Shown: piece after piece, positions 16,870-26,096 of the stretch
Position numbering within the stretch: position 1 is the stretch's first letter
How the letters are laid out: each line of letters starts with the position of its first letter
From: Poritiphilus flavus
Lineage (GTDB): Bacteria > Bacteroidota > Bacteroidia > Flavobacteriales > Flavobacteriaceae
Reading direction: 5' to 3'
Assembly: GCF_009901585.1 (NCBI RefSeq)
Contig: NZ_WXYO01000003.1
Location: forward strand, 372,001 to 436,000
DNA length: 64,000 bases
Program-made: the position numbers and the translations under genes
The notes under the pieces: generated by a model
Seen by the model: only the letters and a program-made list of their open reading frames with translations
What the model was told of the DNA's origin: nothing
Databases searched by the model: none

Positions 16870-18708
16870 ATGGCTGAAGAAAAAGCAACAGCTGCGGCAG
16901 AAGAAACTGCCAAGGTAGAACAAGAAGTAAAAGAAGCGGCTCCCAAACAGGATCCCCAGGAATTTCTCAAGAACTTCGACTGGAACAAGTACGAGGAAGG
17001 CATAGAGAAAGTAGAGGATTCAAAATTAGAGGAGTTTGAAAAATTAGTGGCCGAGAATTTTGTGGATACGGCAGACGAGGAAGTGGTAGAAGGAACCGTA
17101 ACTCACCTGACAGATCGCGAGGCCATTATCGATATCAACGCAAAATCAGAAGGGGTTATCTCCCTGAATGAATTCAGGTACAACCCTGACCTCAAAGTAG
17201 GTGACAAAGTAGAAGTGCTGATCGATATCCGCGAGGATAAGAGTGGTCAGCTGGTGCTTTCCCATAGAAAGGCCAGAACAATTATGGCCTGGGACCGTGT
17301 TAACGCGGCTCACGACAAGGAAGAGATCGTAACCGGTTTCGTAAAGTGCAGGACCAAAGGAGGTATGATCGTAGATGTTTTCGGGATCGAGGCCTTCCTT
17401 CCCGGTTCACAGATCGATGTTAAGCCTATCAGGGATTACGATCAGTACGTAGGAAAGAATATGGAATTCAAGGTGGTTAAGATCAACCATGAGTTCAAAA
17501 ACGTAGTTGTTTCTCACAAGGCGCTTATCGAAGCGGATATTGAAGAGCAGAAGAAAGAGATCATCGGTCAACTTGAAAAAGGTCAGGTACTGGAAGGTGT
17601 GGTTAAAAACATTACCTCTTACGGTGTCTTTATTGATCTTGGAGGTGTAGACGGACTGGTTCACATTACTGATCTTTCCTGGAGCAGGATCAACCACCCT
17701 AACGAAGTGGTAGAGCTGGATCAGAAACTAAATGTTGTGATCCTGGATTTTGACGATAACAAGTCCCGAATTCAATTGGGTCTTAAACAATTGGAAAAAC
17801 ACCCATGGGATGCCCTTGGGGATGAGATCAAAATCGGTGATAAGGTTAAAGGAAAAGTTGTCGTTATTGCAGACTACGGTGCCTTTCTTGAAGTTGCCGA
17901 AGGTGTGGAAGGACTTATCCACGTTTCAGAGATGTCATGGTCTACACATTTGAGGTCTGCACAGGACTTCGTAAAAGTAGGAGACGAACTGGAAGCGGTA
18001 GTACTTACCCTGGACAGGGAAGACCGAAAAATGTCTCTGGGTATCAAGCAGCTTACGCCAGACCCATGGACAGATATTACCACTAAGTACCCTGTGGGCT
18101 CAAGACACAAAGGTATTGTCAGAAACTTTACCAACTTTGGTGTCTTTGTAGAACTGGAAGAAGGGATAGACGGCCTGATCTACATTTCAGACCTTTCCTG
18201 GACCAAGAAGATCAAACATCCATCAGAGTTCGTAACTGTTGGTGATACGCTAGAGGTTGAGGTTCTGGAGTTAGATGTAGAAGGACGTAAACTTAGCCTT
18301 GGACACAAGCAGACCACAGAGAATCCCTGGGATAAGTACGAGAAGCAGTTCGCACTGGACAGCATTCACGACGCTTCCATCACAGAGATCGTGGACAAAG
18401 GGGCCATCATCAGCTTTAACGATGATATCACCGCTTTTGTACCACAACGTCATATGGAGAAGGAAGACGGGAAGAAGCTGACCAGAGGCGAAGAGGCGCA
18501 GTTCAAGATCATTGAATTCAACAAAGAATTCAAGCGGGTGGTGGCTAGCCACACTGCGATCTTCCGTGAGGAGGAGCAGCGCAATGTACGTGCAGCCAAG
18601 AAAAAGGCCGCTGCTGCTGCCGAAGAAGCGAAGCCCACACTTGGAGATGCGAATGAGCAACTTCAGGCTTTGAAAGATAAAATGGAAGCTGATAAGAAGA
18701 AAAAATAA
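16870..18708 (+). CDS. rpsA: 30S ribosomal protein S1
   Basis: 612 aa with six S1 OB-fold repeats: starts near EVVEGTVTHL, IVTGFVKCRT, VLEGVVKNIT, KVKGKVVVIA, RHKGIVRNFT and IHDASITEIV; the middle ones end in the GLVHITDLSW / GLIHVSEMSW type motif. Flanking are an acidic-alanine-rich N-terminus and a lysine-rich C-terminal tail (KKKAAAAAEEAK...DKKKK) typical of Bacteroidota. It binds mRNA at the small subunit and, since Shine-Dalgarno motifs are rare in this phylum, is important for initiation. Strong promoter upstream and strong terminator downstream: monocistronic. Confidence 0.98.
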   Translation: MAEEKATAAAEETAKVEQEVKEAAPKQDPQEFLKNFDWNKYEEGIEKVEDSKLEEFEKLVAENFVDTADEEVVEGTVTHLTDREAIIDINAKSEGVISLNEFRYNPDLKVGDKVEVLIDIREDKSGQLVLSHRKARTIMAWDRVNAAHDKEEIVTGFVKCRTKGGMIVDVFGIEAFLPGSQIDVKPIRDYDQYVGKNMEFKVVKINHEFKNVVVSHKALIEADIEEQKKEIIGQLEKGQVLEGVVKNITSYGVFIDLGGVDGLVHITDLSWSRINHPNEVVELDQKLNVVILDFDDNKSRIQLGLKQLEKHPWDALGDEIKIGDKVKGKVVVIADYGAFLEVAEGVEGLIHVSEMSWSTHLRSAQDFVKVGDELEAVVLTLDREDRKMSLGIKQLTPDPWTDITTKYPVGSRHKGIVRNFTNFGVFVELEEGIDGLIYISDLSWTKKIKHPSEFVTVGDTLEVEVLELDVEGRKLSLGHKQTTENPWDKYEKQFALDSIHDASITEIVDKGAIISFNDDITAFVPQRHMEKEDGKKLTRGEEAQFKIIEFNKEFKRVVASHTAIFREEEQRNVRAAKKKAAAAAEEAKPTLGDANEQLQALKDKMEADKKKK

Positions 18709-18730
18709 GTTTCTGTTTTCAGAATTAGGA

Positions 18731-18759
18731 AGCCCTGACCTTGTGTCGGGGCTTTTTTT
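18731..18759 (+). terminator. Rho-independent terminator of rpsA
   Basis: Nine-bp stem (AGCCCTGAC with GTCGGGGCT, one G-T pair), loop CTTGT, then seven T. The T-tract end (TTTG, 18757-18760) may double as the -33 element for pyrR. Confidence 0.9.
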
Positions 18760-18790
18760 GTTCCCTTTTGCATAGAAATCCCTATTTTTG
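18757..18790 (+). promoter_or_regulatory. Promoter of the pyrR-pyrB operon
   Basis: TTTG (18757-18760), 22 bases, TATTTTTG (18783-18790). The -33 box coincides with the end of the rpsA terminator. The start codon at 18819 is about 22 bases from the expected start site, leaving no room for a PyrR-type attenuator. Confidence 0.65.
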
Positions 18791-18818
18791 CGTCACTAAA
18801 GAGTTGGTCAAGGAGCCC

Positions 18819-19358
18819 ATGAGTCAAAAAGTACTGCTTTCCTCTAAAGAAATACACATCATACTTCACCGATTGGCCTGTCAACTATTAGAAAATCATT
18901 TGGATTTTAAGCACACCGTGCTGGTTGGGATTCAGCCGAGAGGCACATTTCTGGCCCAAAGACTTACAAAGATTCTCAAAGAAGAGTACGGAGTAAAACG
19001 TATTGATCTAGGTTTTCTGGACATTACCTTTTATAGGGATGATTTCAGAAGAGGAGATAAAACCCTTGAAGCGAGCAGTACGGAAATTAACTTCCTGGTA
19101 GAGGGAAAAAAGGTTGTTTTTATTGATGATGTGCTTTATACCGGCCGTAGCATAAGGGCCGCGCTTACAGCTATACAGTCTTTCGGCAGGCCCAGTGAAA
19201 TAGAATTACTTACCCTGATAGACCGGAGGTTCAGCAGGCACTTGCCAATACAACCGAATTATAGAGGCAGGCAGGTTGACGCGATCAATGAGGAAAAGGT
19301 TAAAGTAATGTGGGAAGAAAATGACGGCAAAGACGTGATTTATTTGATTAATAAATAG
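18819..19358 (+). CDS. pyrR: PyrR-type uracil phosphoribosyltransferase / pyrimidine regulator
   Basis: 179 aa from the ATG at 18819. The PRPP-binding motif VVFIDDVLYTGRS and the hood sequence PRGTFLAQRL are typical of PyrR. In Bacillus PyrR is an RNA-binding attenuator with UPRT side activity. The frame is open further upstream to 18741, but that part overlaps the rpsA terminator and the promoter, so MSQKVLLSSKEI is taken as N-terminus. Followed 3 bp later by pyrB. No PyrR-binding leader is visible here, so whether it regulates by attenuation is open. Confidence 0.93.
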   Translation: MSQKVLLSSKEIHIILHRLACQLLENHLDFKHTVLVGIQPRGTFLAQRLTKILKEEYGVKRIDLGFLDITFYRDDFRRGDKTLEASSTEINFLVEGKKVVFIDDVLYTGRSIRAALTAIQSFGRPSEIELLTLIDRRFSRHLPIQPNYRGRQVDAINEEKVKVMWEENDGKDVIYLINK

Positions 19359-19361
19359 ACT

Positions 19362-20288
19362 ATGAGCGAATTAAGTGTAAAGCACTTGTTAGGCATTAAA
19401 TATCTGAACGAAAAGGATATACAGCTCATTTTTGAAACTGCCGATCATTTTAAGGAAGTAATTAACCGGGCAATCAAGAAGGTACCATCCCTAAGGGACA
19501 TTACTATTGCGAACATCTTTTTTGAGAACAGCACCCGTACCAGACTTTCCTTCGAACTTGCGGAAAAACGGCTTTCAGCCGATGTGATCAATTTTTCCGC
19601 TGCCCAATCATCCGTTAAAAAAGGGGAGACGCTTATTGATACGGTTAACAACATCCTGTCTATGAAAGTAGACATGGTGGTTATGAGGCATCCCAATCCA
19701 GGCGCCGGGATCTTTCTGGCGAAACACGTAAATGCCTCTATAGTTAACGCCGGTGACGGAGCCCATGAACACCCTACTCAGGCCTTACTGGATTCCTATT
19801 CCATCAGGGAGAAGTTGGGTGATGTGGCAGGTAAAAATGTGGTGATCGTTGGGGATATATTGCATTCAAGAGTAGCACTTTCCAATATATTCGCACTGCA
19901 ACTACAGGGTGCCAATGTTAAGGTTTGCGGACCGAGAACCCTGCTTCCCAAGCATGTCGAATCCCTTGGTGTTGGCGTAGAGACGGATCTGGTGAAGGCA
20001 CTCAATTGGTGCGACGTTGCCAATATGCTTCGAATACAAAATGAAAGGATGGACATCAGTTATTTTCCGACAACCAGGGAATATACCCAGCAATTCGGAA
20101 TAAATAAAAACCTGCTGGAAAGCCTGGAAAAAGAGATAGTGATCATGCACCCCGGTCCTATAAACCGGGGAGTTGAAATTACCAGTGATGTGGCGGATTC
20201 CGGTCAGTCCATTATCTTGGACCAGGTGGAGAACGGGGTGGCCATACGAATGGCTGTGATCTACCTGCTAGCCTCAAAAATCAAATAG
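19362..20288 (+). CDS. pyrB: Aspartate carbamoyltransferase catalytic subunit
   Basis: 308 aa; makes N-carbamoyl-aspartate from carbamoyl phosphate and aspartate in pyrimidine synthesis. Carbamoyl-phosphate binding FENSTRTRLSFELA (about residues 53-66), HPTQALLD, and C-terminal MHPGPINRGVEI are intact. No pyrI regulatory subunit gene follows, so it is likely an unregulated trimer as in Bacillus. Translation is tightly spaced behind pyrR. Confidence 0.97.
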   Translation: MSELSVKHLLGIKYLNEKDIQLIFETADHFKEVINRAIKKVPSLRDITIANIFFENSTRTRLSFELAEKRLSADVINFSAAQSSVKKGETLIDTVNNILSMKVDMVVMRHPNPGAGIFLAKHVNASIVNAGDGAHEHPTQALLDSYSIREKLGDVAGKNVVIVGDILHSRVALSNIFALQLQGANVKVCGPRTLLPKHVESLGVGVETDLVKALNWCDVANMLRIQNERMDISYFPTTREYTQQFGINKNLLESLEKEIVIMHPGPINRGVEITSDVADSGQSIILDQVENGVAIRMAVIYLLASKIK

Positions 20289-20296
20289 AAAGAATT

Positions 20297-20635
20297 ATGA
20301 TCTTTGACAAAAAAGGCAATACGGTAACAGTATTTCAGGAAGATATATCTCTGCAAGCTTTCCTGAAAAACCTTACCAAAGCATATCCCAGACTAAAAAA
20401 TGACAATATTGTTGTGAATCTATTCTCCTTTTCAGCGCTCAAGGCCGATGATATTCTGGAATTCCTCCAACTTTCCAACGTTCATAGAGGTGCGCGCAAG
20501 TCATTTGTACTGGTCACCGATAAGCTGTCTTACGAGGATGTACCTGATGAAATGTGTGTTGTACCCAGCTTGCAGGAGGCCAGGGATATCATTGAAATGG
20601 AGGAAATCGAACGCGATCTGGATCTGGAATTATGA
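20297..20635 (+). CDS. Conserved hypothetical protein, STAS-like size and fold pattern
   Basis: 112 aa, no signal peptide or membrane segment. Alternating strands and helices (TVTVFQEDISLQAFLKNL, DNIVVNLFSF, SFVLVTDKLS) and an acidic tail (EMEEIERDLDLEL). I know similar proteins only as flavobacterial conserved hypotheticals lying between pyrB and rnz; some carry the name 'ribonuclease Z' by transfer from the neighbour, which is wrong here as it has no metallo-beta-lactamase motif. It overlaps the next gene by 4 bp. Confidence 0.8.
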   Translation: MIFDKKGNTVTVFQEDISLQAFLKNLTKAYPRLKNDNIVVNLFSFSALKADDILEFLQLSNVHRGARKSFVLVTDKLSYEDVPDEMCVVPSLQEARDIIEMEEIERDLDLEL

Positions 20636-21105
20636 AGTACGAGCTGGCTCAGATCAATATTGGCCGTATTCTTGGACCTATAGATAGTCCTGTTATGGCT
20701 GATTTCGTGGCAAACCTGGATAGGATAAATGCTTTGGCCGAAAGCAGCGACGGATTTATATGGAGACTTAAGGACGAATCCAACAATGCCACTTCCATGG
20801 CAGTTTTTGAGGACGAATATATGATCGTTAATATGTCGGTTTGGGAATCTGTGGAATCTTTATTTCAGTTTACCTATCAATCCGCTCATGTTGAGATATT
20901 TAAAAGGAGAAAGGAATGGTTCTCCAAAATGAAGGAAATGCATATGTGCTGTTGGTATGTGCCTTCCGGGTACAGGCCAACGGTAGAAGAGGCCAAGCAA
21001 CGATTGGCATACCTAAACGAAATGGGAGAAACGCCATGGGCCTTCACATTTAAAAGTTCCTTCAAACCTGAAGATGCAGTTTCCTATGAAGACCACAGCA
21101 GTTAA
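20632..21105 (+). CDS. DUF3291 domain-containing protein
   Basis: 157 aa. The sequence YELAQINIGRILGPIDSPVMADFVANLDRINALAE... with a later WESVESLFQFTYQSAH and WWYVP-like CCWYVPSGYRPTVEEAKQRL fits DUF3291, an alpha/beta-barrel dimer fold related to antibiotic-monooxygenase-like ferredoxin folds. Enzymatic role unknown. Its ATG overlaps the stop of the preceding gene (ATGA-type), so it belongs to the pyr operon. Confidence 0.8.
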   Translation: MKYELAQINIGRILGPIDSPVMADFVANLDRINALAESSDGFIWRLKDESNNATSMAVFEDEYMIVNMSVWESVESLFQFTYQSAHVEIFKRRKEWFSKMKEMHMCCWYVPSGYRPTVEEAKQRLAYLNEMGETPWAFTFKSSFKPEDAVSYEDHSS

Positions 21106-21204
21106 AATGGCACCAGATAGGTTTAAGCAAGCTCCAAATCTTTGGAGACCCATATTCCGGATTAAGGATGTTCAATTTTCGCGAACGGTAAATCTTCAGT
21201 TTTA

Positions 21205-22110
21205 ATGAAACTTCACATCCTTGGTTGTTACGCTGCCACGCCTAGAACACTTAGTAACCCAACTGCCCAGATCCTCGAGATCAGGAACCATCTGTTTCTC
21301 ATAGACTGCGGGGAAGGAACACAGGTGGAACTCAGGCGTAATAAGGTGAAGTTCTCCAGGATCAACCACATTTTTATTTCGCATCTGCACGGAGATCATT
21401 TTTTTGGCCTTCCAGGGCTTATTTCCACCTTCCGACTGCTGGGGCGCGAAAAAGAGTTGCATATTTACGGGCCCAAAGGAATAAAAGAAGCCATTACGCT
21501 GCTGTTTAAGCTTGCGGATTCCTGGACCAGTTACCCCCTGATCTTTCACGAGCTGGATTCAAAAGAACCCCTGCTACTTTTTCAGGACGCCGGAGTTGAG
21601 GTAAGCACAATTCCGCTGGCGCACAGGATCTATACTAACGGGTTCCGTTTTACTTCCTTTTACTCGGAACGAAAACTAAATATTGATGCTGTTAGGGAAT
21701 TCGGCATTGGAAAAGAATACTTTCAAAAGATCAAAAATGGAGGATCCGTTACCCTGGAAGACGGTCGTGTTATCCCAAACCAGGAACTTACCCTGGATCC
21801 GCCTGAGCCCAAGCATTATGCCTATTGCAGTGATACGGCTTACTACCCGGATATCATCCCGTTGATTAGAGGGGTCGATGTGCTTTATCACGAAGCGACC
21901 TTCCTTGAATCTGAGGCCGGTCTTGCAAAGAAAACGAAACATTCCACGGCCGGCGAGGCCGCGACCATAGCCCGGGACGCTGAGGTAGGGCAATTGATCC
22001 TGGGTCATTTTTCTACCAGGTATCGCAATCCTGATAGTTTTTTGGAAGAAGCTCAAAGGATCTTTCCAAATACCCTGCTGGCCGCAGATGGCAAGCTTTT
22101 TGAATTCTGA
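21205..22110 (+). CDS. rnz: Ribonuclease Z
   Basis: 301-aa metallo-beta-lactamase-fold endonuclease that trims tRNA 3' ends. Zinc ligands in SHLHGDHFFGLPG (HxHxDH), CSDTAYYPD and a late His in ILGHFSTRYRNP; the exosite-type insertion around 150-190 is present. Length normal for bacterial RNase Z (ElaC). It lies 99 bp after the DUF3291 gene. Confidence 0.96.
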   Translation: MKLHILGCYAATPRTLSNPTAQILEIRNHLFLIDCGEGTQVELRRNKVKFSRINHIFISHLHGDHFFGLPGLISTFRLLGREKELHIYGPKGIKEAITLLFKLADSWTSYPLIFHELDSKEPLLLFQDAGVEVSTIPLAHRIYTNGFRFTSFYSERKLNIDAVREFGIGKEYFQKIKNGGSVTLEDGRVIPNQELTLDPPEPKHYAYCSDTAYYPDIIPLIRGVDVLYHEATFLESEAGLAKKTKHSTAGEAATIARDAEVGQLILGHFSTRYRNPDSFLEEAQRIFPNTLLAADGKLFEF

Positions 22111-22198
22111 AAATAGTCCTTAAAGTTTACCGCATTTACCCGCCTTGGATAGTTCCCTTTTTCCCAACTTTGTTTATCTTGGATAAGAATTTCATTCC

Positions 22199-22846
22199 AT
22201 GCAAAAAGATCTTGGAAATTACCGGAAATCTTATGAAAAAAGCTCCCTGTCAGAGGCAACCGTTTCTGACAATCCCATGGAGTTGTTTCAGAAGTGGTTT
22301 TACGAAGCAGAGGCAGCGGGCACTGCAGATGAACCCAATGCAATGACGCTTTCAACCATTGGCCTGGATGGTTACCCAAAATCCCGGGTGGTATTACTAA
22401 AAAAATATACCTACGAGGGCTTCATTTTTTACACGAATTACGAGAGCGAAAAGGGCAAAGCAATTGCGCAGCATCCCAATGTATGCCTTTCATTTTTCTG
22501 GCCTGGTCTGGAAAGGCAGGTTATTATCAAGGGTACTGCAGAAAAGGTTGCCGCTAATTTGTCTGATGGCTATTTTGAATCACGGCCCGAAGGAAGCAAG
22601 CTGGGTGCCCTGGTATCCAGGCAGAGTAGTGTAATTCCCTCAAGGGAGTATTTGGAAGAACAATTGAAAGCGCTTGAAGTGGAATATGCCGGGAAAGAGA
22701 TCCCCCGACCTGAGGATTGGGGAGGATACCTGGTAAGACCTGTTTCCATGGAATTCTGGCAGGGCAGGCCGAATAGATTGCACGACAGAATACGGTTTGA
22801 GTTGCAGCAGGACTTTCACTGGAAAGTAGAACGGCTCGCGCCATAA
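22199..22846 (+). CDS. pdxH: Pyridoxamine 5'-phosphate oxidase
   Basis: 215 aa FMN enzyme that oxidises PNP/PMP to PLP. Motifs: AMTLSTIGLDGYPKSRVVLLKKYTYEGFIFYTNYESEKG, SFFWPGLERQVIIKGTAEKV, and the C-terminal QGRPNRLHDRIRFE. A 14-bp palindrome ATAATGGCCATTAT overlaps its stop codon (22843-22856); without a T tract it is not a clear terminator. Spacing of 44 bp to the next gene suggests co-transcription. Confidence 0.97.
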   Translation: MQKDLGNYRKSYEKSSLSEATVSDNPMELFQKWFYEAEAAGTADEPNAMTLSTIGLDGYPKSRVVLLKKYTYEGFIFYTNYESEKGKAIAQHPNVCLSFFWPGLERQVIIKGTAEKVAANLSDGYFESRPEGSKLGALVSRQSSVIPSREYLEEQLKALEVEYAGKEIPRPEDWGGYLVRPVSMEFWQGRPNRLHDRIRFELQQDFHWKVERLAP

Positions 22847-22890
22847 TGGCCATTATAGAAAGCCTGGATAACACAAAGAATTAAAAGAAA

Positions 22891-23379
22891 ATGAAAACAT
22901 TAATATTGGTAAGACACGGCAAATCCTCCTGGGAATATGAGGTAGGAGATAAGGACAGGCCACTGAAAGAACGAGGGATAAATGATGCCCGTAAGGTTGC
23001 CAAAGCCTTTCAATTCAGTATGCCTGAAATTAATGCGGTATTTTCGAGTCCGGCAAACAGAGCTCTGCACACCTGCCTTATTTTTTTACGGACGTTGGAT
23101 TTTCCTTTTGAAAATTTCAGGCTAGAAAACAACCTATACGATTTTTCAGGGGAATCTGTAATGACTTTTGTCCAGGGTTTGGATAACTCCCTGGATACCG
23201 TGATGATCTTTGGTCATAATTACGCTTTTACCAATGTTGCCAATCAATGGGGTAGCGAAGCCGTGGGAAATGTTCCTACATCCGGTTTGGTGCATCTGGA
23301 ATTCGATATAGATTCCTGGGATCAGGTCTCTGGCGGAACCACAAAAAAAATGCTATTTCCAAAACAACTAAATCAATGA
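22891..23379 (+). CDS. Histidine phosphatase family protein, SixA-like
   Basis: 162 aa. RHG motif near the N-terminus (LVRHGKSSWE), SSPANRALHT and a late FGHNYAF provide the two catalytic His and Arg of the branch-2 short phosphatases such as SixA (phosphohistidine phosphatase). Its end overlaps the start of ppk1 by 4 bp, so the two are co-translated; phosphatase and polyphosphate kinase are neighbours in many Bacteroidota. Substrate unproven. Confidence 0.88.
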   Translation: MKTLILVRHGKSSWEYEVGDKDRPLKERGINDARKVAKAFQFSMPEINAVFSSPANRALHTCLIFLRTLDFPFENFRLENNLYDFSGESVMTFVQGLDNSLDTVMIFGHNYAFTNVANQWGSEAVGNVPTSGLVHLEFDIDSWDQVSGGTTKKMLFPKQLNQ

Positions 23380-25457
23380 ATAAAACCAAAAACCAATATA
23401 TAAACCGCGAGATCAGCTGGCTTAGTTTTAATGAACGCGTATTGCAGGAGAGTACCGCCAAAAATGTCCCGCTGATCGAGAGGCTCCGGTTTTTGGGGAT
23501 TTTTTCAAACAACCTGGATGAATTCTTCAAGGTGAGATATGCCACGGTAAAACGTATTGTGGAAGCCGGAAAGACCGGTAAGAGCGTTCTCGGTGGCGAA
23601 AAGGCAAAGGATCTGCTTGAAGAGATTACGGCCGTGGTGATCAAACAGCAGGCGAAAAGTCAGGCCATCCTGGACAATATTGAAGAGGAACTGGAGGCCC
23701 AGAATATCTTTATAGTAGATGAAACGGGCATTAAGGAGTCTCAGGAGGAGTTTGTAAAGCGGTATTTCATACAAAATGTAAGCCCGGTACTGATGACCAT
23801 CATTCTTAATGATCTCACGGAATTTCCAATGCTAAAGGATACCGCCGCTTACCTGGCCATTAAAATGGTACTCATCGACTCTGATGGCAGCCGTAAAGGG
23901 AAGGACAAAGAGGTGCGTTACGCGCTTATTGAGATCCCCAAAGAGATTGATCGCTTTATTGTGCTACCCAAGGAAGGAGACCGCAACTATATCATGATCC
24001 TGGACGACCTCATCCGTTATTCGTTACGAAGCATATTTAATATGTTTACCTACGAATCCATTACCGCCCATATGATCAAGATCACCAGGGATGCGGAATT
24101 GGATATGGATAACGATCTCAGTAAGAGTTTTATAGAAAAGATCTCCTCCAGCGTGGAACACCGAAAGATCAGCGATCCTGTTCGATTTGTTTATGACCAG
24201 AGCATAGAACAGGACACCTTGAAGTTTCTAAAAGAAAAAATGAACATAGAGGAAACGGACAGCGTTATTCCAGGAGGGCGATATCACAACAGAAGGGATT
24301 ATATGGGCTTTCCAAGCCTGGGTAGAACAGATCTGCTCTACGACAAGATCACCCCGCTGCCCATTAAGGGCCTGAGCCTTGAAGGAAGTATACTCGAAGC
24401 CATTTCCAGGAAGGATTATCTGATGTATACCCCATATCACACCTTCGCGTACATCATTAAGTTTCTGAGAGAAGCGGCTCTGGACCCAAAGGTCCGCAGT
24501 ATAAAGATCACGGTATACCGCCTCGCTAATGACTCGCAGGTAGCGGCTTCTCTGATCAATGCGGTTAAGAATGGAAAGCAGGTCACAGTTCAGATTGAGT
24601 TACAGGCCCGTTTTGATGAACGTGCCAATATCCAATATGCGGAACAGCTTCAGGCTGAAGGTGTGAAGCTCATCTTTGGAGTTCCAGGGCTTAAGGTACA
24701 CAGTAAGATCTGTGTCATAGAGCGGGAAGAAGATAATGAGGTTAAGCGTTACGGTTTTGTCAGTACCGGGAATTTTAACGAATCAACAGCGCGGATCTAC
24801 ACGGACTATACGCTTTTTACCTCCCATGATGCTATTCTAAAAGAACTCAATAAAGTATTTAACTTTTTTGAGACCACCTACAAGATCAACAAATACAAAC
24901 ACTTGATAGTTTCACCGCACTACACCAAGTCCAAATTCAAGAAACTCATAGACAATGAGATAGCCAACGCCATTGTAGGAAAGCCAGCTTATATCAAGAT
25001 CAAGATGAACAGTTTTACCTCTTACGAGATGGTGGATAAATTGTATGAAGCCAGTAGAGCAGGGGTAAAGATCCAACTGATCATCAGGGGAATCTGCTGC
25101 CTGATCCCCGGGGTGAATGGGATGAGTGAGAATATTGAAGCTATTAGCGTGGTGGACAAGTTTCTGGAACATCCAAGAGTATTCATTTTCTGCAATGAGG
25201 AAGATCCGAAAGTCTATATCTCCTCAGCGGATTGGATGACAAGGAACCTGGATAATCGCGTGGAGGTAGGCTGCCCAATTTACGATAAAGGTATTAAGAA
25301 GGAGCTACTGGATACCTTTGAGATTTCCTGGAAAGACAACGTAAAGGCCAGGGTCTTCAACAAAGATCAGGACAACGCTTACAGAAAGAACGACAAGAAA
25401 AAAGTGCGTTCCCAATTTGCCATGTACGATTACTATTTGGAAAAGGCTAAGGAGTAG
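23376..25457 (+). CDS. ppk1: Polyphosphate kinase 1
   Basis: 693 aa; reversibly polymerises ATP gamma-phosphate into polyphosphate at the membrane. N domain (YINREISWLSFNERVLQES), head domain, and C1/C2 catalytic domains with the autophosphorylated His in GLKVHSKICVI and the phosphate-binding FVSTGNFNESTARIYTDYTLFT and ADWMTRNLDNRVE. All domains are complete. The octamer repeat array begins within three bases of its stop codon. Confidence 0.96.
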   Translation: MNKTKNQYINREISWLSFNERVLQESTAKNVPLIERLRFLGIFSNNLDEFFKVRYATVKRIVEAGKTGKSVLGGEKAKDLLEEITAVVIKQQAKSQAILDNIEEELEAQNIFIVDETGIKESQEEFVKRYFIQNVSPVLMTIILNDLTEFPMLKDTAAYLAIKMVLIDSDGSRKGKDKEVRYALIEIPKEIDRFIVLPKEGDRNYIMILDDLIRYSLRSIFNMFTYESITAHMIKITRDAELDMDNDLSKSFIEKISSSVEHRKISDPVRFVYDQSIEQDTLKFLKEKMNIEETDSVIPGGRYHNRRDYMGFPSLGRTDLLYDKITPLPIKGLSLEGSILEAISRKDYLMYTPYHTFAYIIKFLREAALDPKVRSIKITVYRLANDSQVAASLINAVKNGKQVTVQIELQARFDERANIQYAEQLQAEGVKLIFGVPGLKVHSKICVIEREEDNEVKRYGFVSTGNFNESTARIYTDYTLFTSHDAILKELNKVFNFFETTYKINKYKHLIVSPHYTKSKFKKLIDNEIANAIVGKPAYIKIKMNSFTSYEMVDKLYEASRAGVKIQLIIRGICCLIPGVNGMSENIEAISVVDKFLEHPRVFIFCNEEDPKVYISSADWMTRNLDNRVEVGCPIYDKGIKKELLDTFEISWKDNVKARVFNKDQDNAYRKNDKKKVRSQFAMYDYYLEKAKE

Positions 25458-25680
25458 GGGATTGTTAGATGATTAGATGGATGGAGGGTTAGATAGTTAG
25501 ATGGTTGGATTTGTTGGATGCTTGGACGGTAAGATGGTTCGACGGGGTAGACGGCTAGACTGTTAGATGGTTGGATTGCTAGACTTGTTAGATGGTTAGA
25601 TGTTTGAATGGCTAGACTGGTGAGACTATTGGATGGCTGGATAGTTAGACTGTTGGATTGTTGGAGGTTTGGATGTTTAG
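25458..25680. repeat. Octamer tandem array, inverted orientation
   Basis: About 28 units of the octamer family, here as the complement (RGATNGTT type: agatggtt, ggattgtt, agactgtt), with a few 9-base slips. It begins directly after the ppk1 stop and leads into the composite core. In relation to that core its order and orientation are the same as at 3643-4176. No gene. Confidence 0.88.
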
Positions 25681-26096
25681 ACGAATTCTTGAATTATTTG
25701 CAAAATACGTTGAAGAGCCTATATCGTGTATTTAATATCGTACATCGTACATCGTATATCCATCTTACACTGTACACAGACTATCAACTATCAACCATCA
25801 ACTATACCGGGGAGAACTGCTCACTGTTCACTGTTCACTGATTACTGTTTACTGAACCAGGGGTACTAAACCCCACCCCAAAATTAAATTAACCCCGGAC
25901 ACTGCAGTTTAAAAGCAGAAAAGGAACTAATTAAAATATGTGGAAATGTAGCCATGTAGCAATTTGAGGACTGGGAGATTTGAAAATGTACGAATGTAAA
26001 ACTGTAAAACTGTGAAATTGTGAAGTTGATATCAGAAAATCACTGATTACTGTTCACTGTTCACTGATTACTGATTACTGTTTACTGCCCACTGAA
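25671..26096. repeat. Composite repeat, inverted second copy
   Basis: Complement of the 3.1-3.66 kb element. 25671-25924 (254 bases) matches 3412-3658 (247 bases) with under about ten substitutions by eye; the length gap of 7 is the sum of whole-heptamer differences (one more CAGTGAA, one fewer GTTGATT, one more GTACGAT). Beyond it come the same octamer (gtaaaactgtaaaact) and CAGTRAN blocks, which run up to the stop codon of miaE. No coding sequence; a 77-codon frame here is a product of the repeat. Confidence 0.93.

Noticed and set aside
18741-18818. N-terminal extension of pyrR
   Set aside because: It overlaps the rpsA terminator and the pyrR promoter boxes; the extension does not match PyrR proteins.
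18791-18818. PyrR-responsive attenuator before pyrR
   Set aside because: The leader is too short for the anti-antiterminator and terminator hairpins, and no such pairing is seen.
20297-20635. Annotation as ribonuclease Z
   Set aside because: No HxHxDH motif; the true rnz is at 21205-22110.
25608-25841. 77-codon frame with repeated VRLLDGWI-like residues
   Set aside because: It is a product of the octamer array and heptamer blocks. A period of eight gives an eight-residue pseudo-repeat and no homologous protein is evident.
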